Below, in pieces: positions 2,745 through 5,640 of a stretch of DNA of 5,640 nucleotides; positions within the stretch are counted from its first letter, which is position 1, and every line of letters starts with the position of its first letter. Made by a program: the position numbers and the translations under genes. The stretch comes from Candidatus Peribacterales bacterium (GTDB taxonomy: Bacteria; Patescibacteriota; Gracilibacteria; Peribacterales; Peribacteraceae). The notes below the pieces were generated by a model, which was given only the letters and a program-made list of their open reading frames with translations, was not told the origin of the DNA and ran no database searches. The DNA is taken from the NCBI GenBank assembly GCA_020059985.1, contig JAGVCI010000035.1, forward strand, positions 1 to 5,640, read 5' to 3'.

Positions 2745-5640
2745 CTACGCTGCTTCAATAGACTCTTGGCTGGCTGCATCTTTCATTTCTTCTTTCTGCG
2801 TCGCGCCCGATGCGTCGACGATTTCTCCCGCGATCCCCTTCTCGATCTCTTCCTCATCTTCCATCTCCGCAACTTTCAGTTCCGCGATCTGATCTTCGTT
2901 CGGAACGATCTCCTGCGCTTCGTCTTCGATCTTCGCGCGTGATCCCATCTCGACCTTCTCCACTTCACCCTCTTCTATAGAGGCGCGCTCCTCGGGGACG
3001 ACTTCCTCTTTGAACTTGAGGAGCTCCACTTTCAGTCCGAGCGCCTGAAGTTCTTTCACGAGAACGTTGAACGACTCTGGGATAGAAGGGCGGCGGATCG
3101 GCTCTCCTTTCACGATCGCTTCGTAGGCTTTGCTGCGACCGATCACGTCGTCGGATTTGATCGTGAGCATTTCCTGGAGCGTGTAGGCAGCGCCGTATGC
3201 TTCGAGCGCCCACACTTCCATTTCTCCGAAACGCTGTCCTCCGTGTTGCGCCTTTCCTCCGAGCGGCTGTTGCGTGACGAGAGAGTACGGACCAACGCTG
3301 CGTGCGTGGATCTTGTCTTCGACCAAGTGGTGAAGTTTCAACATGTACACCTTTCCGACGGTGGTCTCATGTGCGAACTGCTCACCAGTGCGTCCGTCGA
3401 AAAGCTGCACCTTTCCGGACTTCGGAAGGTTGGCTGCAACGAGGAAGTCCTCGATCGTCTGCGTGGAAATACCATCGAGCGCTGGGGTCGCGACCTTGAT
3501 ACCGAGCACATCGCAGGCCCACCCAAGGTGAGTCTCGAGCACCTGTCCGATGTTCATACGAGAGGTGACTCCGAGCGGGTTCAAAATAATATCGACCGGA
3601 GTTCCATCGGCGAGGAACGGCATGTCTTCGACCGGCACGATGCGCGCGATGACTCCTTTGTTTCCGTGGCGACCGGCCATCTTGTCTCCGACTTGGATCT
3701 TACGAGTTTGCGCAACAGAGACTTTGATCTGCTTGATCACTCCTGTCGGGAGTTCGTCCCCTTCTCCACGATCAAAGATCTGCACGTCGACTACTTTTCC
3801 TCCGGCTCCACCCGGGAGGCGGAGCGAGCTGTCTTTCACATCTTTCGCTTTATCACCGAAGATCGCCTGGAGCAGACGCTCTTCTGGAGTGAGCTCTGTC
3901 TCGCCTTTCGGCGTGATCTTTCCGACGAGGATATCGCTCTCGTGCACAGTGGCTCCGATGCGGACGATACCGTCGACGTCGAGGTCTTTCAGTTTCGCTT
4001 CTCCAACGTTCGGGATGTCACGAGTGACAGTCTCCGGACCCAGTTTCGTGTCGCGGACATCGGTGACGTACGACTCGATGTGGATGGAGTCGAAGTATCC
4101 GTCCTGCACCACACGATCAGAAATAATGATGGCGTCTTCGAAGTTGTATCCCTGCCAGGAGAGGTACGCGACGAGCAGGTTCTGCCCGAGCGCGAGCTCG
4201 CCTCCTTCTACGGCACATCCATCAGCAAGACTGTCTCCTTTGCGCACCTTGTCACCGGACCGCACGCGCGGACGCATAGTGAAGCTGGTTCCCTGGTTAC
4301 TGCGCATGAAGTTGTAGAGTTTGTAGACGGATTTGCGACCGGAGCGGTACACGACCGAGACCTCTTGAGCATCTGCGTACGTCACGTCTCCATCTTCCTC
4401 CGCGAGGAGCGCATGCCCAGAGGCGCGCGCTGCCATTCCTTCCATACCCGTACCGACGAGCGGCGCATGCGGGTGGAGGAGCGGAACAGACTGACGTTGC
4501 ATGTTCGTTCCCATGGATGCACGAGTGTTATCGTCGTGCTCAAGGAACGGGATAAGTGCTGTGGTGATCGAGAGAATCTGCTTCGGCGACACGTCGACGT
4601 GCGTGATGTCATTCACGTGCACGAGTGCCGGCTCTCCTCCGCGGCGTGCAGACACTCGCGTCATCTGGAACTCTCTCTTCTCCGAGAACGCCGATTGCGC
4701 CTGAGCGATCGTGAGGTGGCGCTCCTGTTCGGCATCAACGTAGACCGTCTTTCCGGTGAGGTACGGACGGACCGGTGCCTCTTTCGCACCTTCACGCTTC
4801 AGTTCGGCAATGATCTTACGGGCGCTCTCCTTCGTATCCACCACCTCGCCATCGTGCGCGACGATCTTGCGACCATCACGGACATCAGCGCCCAACATGC
4901 GTCCGTAGAGTTTGTCGGGGTCGAGCGGAACGGAGTTCGTGACTTCGTGGTACGGCGTCTCGAGGAATCCGTAGCGATTCACACGTGCGAAGGCAGCCAA
5001 GTGCACGACGAGACCAATGTTCGGTCCTTCTGGTGTCGCAATCGGACAGATGCGTCCGTAGTGACTCTGGTGCACGTCGCGTACGTCGAAGCTGGCGCGC
5101 TCACGAGAGAGTCCTCCCGGTCCCATCGCGGAGAGACGTCGCTTGTGTGCGAGCTCTGCGAGCGGGTTCGTTTGATCCATGAATTGAGAGAGCTGCGAGG
5201 ATGCAAAAAATTCGCGCATCGCGGCAGTGATCGGACGGCTGTTGATGAGCTGCATCGGGGTGACGGTCTCGAGGTCCATGACCGTCATACGATCTTTCAC
5301 GATGCGCTCTGTGCGCACGAGTCCGACGCGGTACTTGTTCTGGACGAGTTCTCCCACGCTACGAACACGGCGGTTCGAGAGGTGATCGATATCGTCCGGA
5401 ACGCCTTCACCGTTGTTCAGGCGGATGAGTTCTTTGAGGATGGCGACGAAGTCGTCGACCTGGAAGACGCGGTACTCCTCCTCGCTTGGTGTATTCAGCC
5501 CGAAGCGGCGATTGAGCTTGTAGCGGGCGATTGCTCCCATGTCGTACTTCTTGAAGTCGAAGAAGAGCGAGTCGATCAACGACTTCGCGTTCTCTGGTGT
5601 GGCGTAATCGCCCGGGCGGATGCGGCGGTAGATGGATTGG
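2745..5640 (-). CDS. rpoB: DNA-directed RNA polymerase subunit beta, C-terminal 964 residues (5' end beyond right edge)
   Basis: This is the beta subunit of RNA polymerase, forming one side of the active-site cleft. The reading frame is open to the right edge. Apparent internal starts such as TTG at 5579 are not real, because the upstream codons encode IYRRIRPGDYATPENAKS, matching the beta family. Residues are numbered from the codon at 5637-5639. The rifampicin-binding region is at about 147-172 (SSQLSQFMDQ, then HKRRLSAM). GPGGLSRERASFDVRDVH follows. NFEDA carries catalytic-site E501/D502. GDKMAGRHGNKG has K653 and K661, which contact the initiating nucleotide and RNA 3' end. HLVEDKIHARS (H771) and the switch/clamp segment QQPLGGKAQHGGQRFGEMEVWALEAYGA follow. 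The region of the E. coli SI2 insertion is absent. About 50-60 extra residues occur at 236-295, and a 90-residue acidic tail closes the protein. Unusually, the next gene is ssb, not rpoC. Confidence 0.97.
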   Translation of the reverse strand, partial: QSIYRRIRPGDYATPENAKSLIDSLFFDFKKYDMGAIARYKLNRRFGLNTPSEEEYRVFQVDDFVAILKELIRLNNGEGVPDDIDHLSNRRVRSVGELVQNKYRVGLVRTERIVKDRMTVMDLETVTPMQLINSRPITAAMREFFASSQLSQFMDQTNPLAELAHKRRLSAMGPGGLSRERASFDVRDVHQSHYGRICPIATPEGPNIGLVVHLAAFARVNRYGFLETPYHEVTNSVPLDPDKLYGRMLGADVRDGRKIVAHDGEVVDTKESARKIIAELKREGAKEAPVRPYLTGKTVYVDAEQERHLTIAQAQSAFSEKREFQMTRVSARRGGEPALVHVNDITHVDVSPKQILSITTALIPFLEHDDNTRASMGTNMQRQSVPLLHPHAPLVGTGMEGMAARASGHALLAEEDGDVTYADAQEVSVVYRSGRKSVYKLYNFMRSNQGTSFTMRPRVRSGDKVRKGDSLADGCAVEGGELALGQNLLVAYLSWQGYNFEDAIIISDRVVQDGYFDSIHIESYVTDVRDTKLGPETVTRDIPNVGEAKLKDLDVDGIVRIGATVHESDILVGKITPKGETELTPEERLLQAIFGDKAKDVKDSSLRLPGGAGGKVVDVQIFDRGEGDELPTGVIKQIKVSVAQTRKIQVGDKMAGRHGNKGVIARIVPVEDMPFLADGTPVDIILNPLGVTSRMNIGQVLETHLGWACDVLGIKVATPALDGISTQTIEDFLVAANLPKSGKVQLFDGRTGEQFAHETTVGKVYMLKLHHLVEDKIHARSVGPYSLVTQQPLGGKAQHGGQRFGEMEVWALEAYGAAYTLQEMLTIKSDDVIGRSKAYEAIVKGEPIRRPSIPESFNVLVKELQALGLKVELLKFKEEVVPEERASIEEGEVEKVEMGSRAKIEDEAQEIVPNEDQIAELKVAEMEDEEEIEKGIAGEIVDASGATQKEEMKDAASQESIEAA
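2748..3017 (-). other. Acidic C-terminal tail of RpoB
   Basis: Family conservation ends at LVKELQALGLKVELL. The last 90 residues have 30 Asp/Glu against about 10 Lys/Arg and no recognisable domain. They include a run MEDEEEIEK and end QESIEAA. The stretch is predicted to be mostly disordered or charged helix. Acidic extensions of the beta subunit exist in other lineages such as Bacillus, so it is notable but not unique. Confidence 0.8.
4755..4934 (-). other. Lineage-specific insertion in RpoB
   Basis: Between FLETPYHEVTN and VYVDAEQERHLTIAQAQ, E. coli and Thermus RpoB have only about a dozen residues, but here there are about 65 (fragment residues roughly 236-295). The inserted segment includes GRMLGADVRDGRKIVAHDGE and a helical, Lys/Glu-rich stretch. 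The GR-x-L-x(2)-DV pattern followed by a G-E turn resembles small beta-sandwich elements found elsewhere in RNA polymerase large subunits. That resemblance is an inference. The reading frame is intact with the same codon style as its flanks, so it is a genuine part of the protein. Confidence 0.65.
5124..5201 (-). other. Rifampicin-resistance-determining region of RpoB
   Basis: This codes for SSQLSQFMDQTNPLAELAHK followed by RRLSAM, aligned to E. coli 508-533. The key rifampicin contacts D516, H526, R529 and S531 are kept. Differences from E. coli are N518T, S522A, I524L, T525A, I530L and L533M. Position 522 and 533 changes sit at known resistance sites, but these particular residues may be natural for the lineage. 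Rifampicin phenotype cannot be called from this. Confidence 0.85.

Noticed and set aside
3550..4317. 255-codon plus-strand open frame.
   Set aside because: It is antisense to the most conserved part of rpoB, has low-complexity Ser/Arg/Pro-rich composition typical of a shadow frame, and no ribosome-binding site.

Overview
The window reads almost entirely on the minus strand. In transcription order (high to low coordinates) it holds the 3' three quarters of rpoB (RNA polymerase beta subunit, open at the right edge), a 142-bp spacer with an octamer-based inverted repeat, a complete ssb gene (single-stranded DNA-binding protein), a roughly 420-bp non-coding region rich in RNA secondary structure, and the 5' part of a 23S rRNA gene that runs off the left edge. 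There is no good evidence for any gene on the plus strand.

Organism: clearly bacterial. The RpoB sequence style (for example CPIATPEGPNIGLV followed by a long insertion) and the separation of 23S from 16S fit the Candidate Phyla Radiation/Patescibacteria. This is inferred from recognition, not from a computed tree. Chloroflexota or Deinococcota-like lineages, which also have unlinked rRNA genes, are not strictly excluded. The coding regions are moderately G+C-rich. Both genes end in TAA or TAG and no in-frame TGA occurs, so there is no sign of UGA recoding.

Two conserved bacterial gene neighbourhoods look broken. rpoB is followed by ssb rather than rpoC. The 23S gene is preceded by ssb rather than by 16S rRNA and spacer tRNAs. 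The 23S gene therefore needs its own promoter or read-through, and a good sigma-70-type promoter (TTGACT, 16 bp, TAAAAT) sits just after the ssb stop codon.

The region between that promoter and the 23S 5' end is the most interesting part. The predicted RNA can form a compact three-way junction whose closing stem shares its 3' strand with the 5' arm of a terminator-like hairpin followed by a U-run. That is the layout of an attenuator or riboswitch. A perfect 10-bp long-range inverted repeat can enclose the whole element, and three further hairpins lie between it and the 23S 5' end. Whether this is a controlled 23S leader, a separate small RNA, or only a terminator followed by unrelated leader structure cannot be settled from sequence alone.
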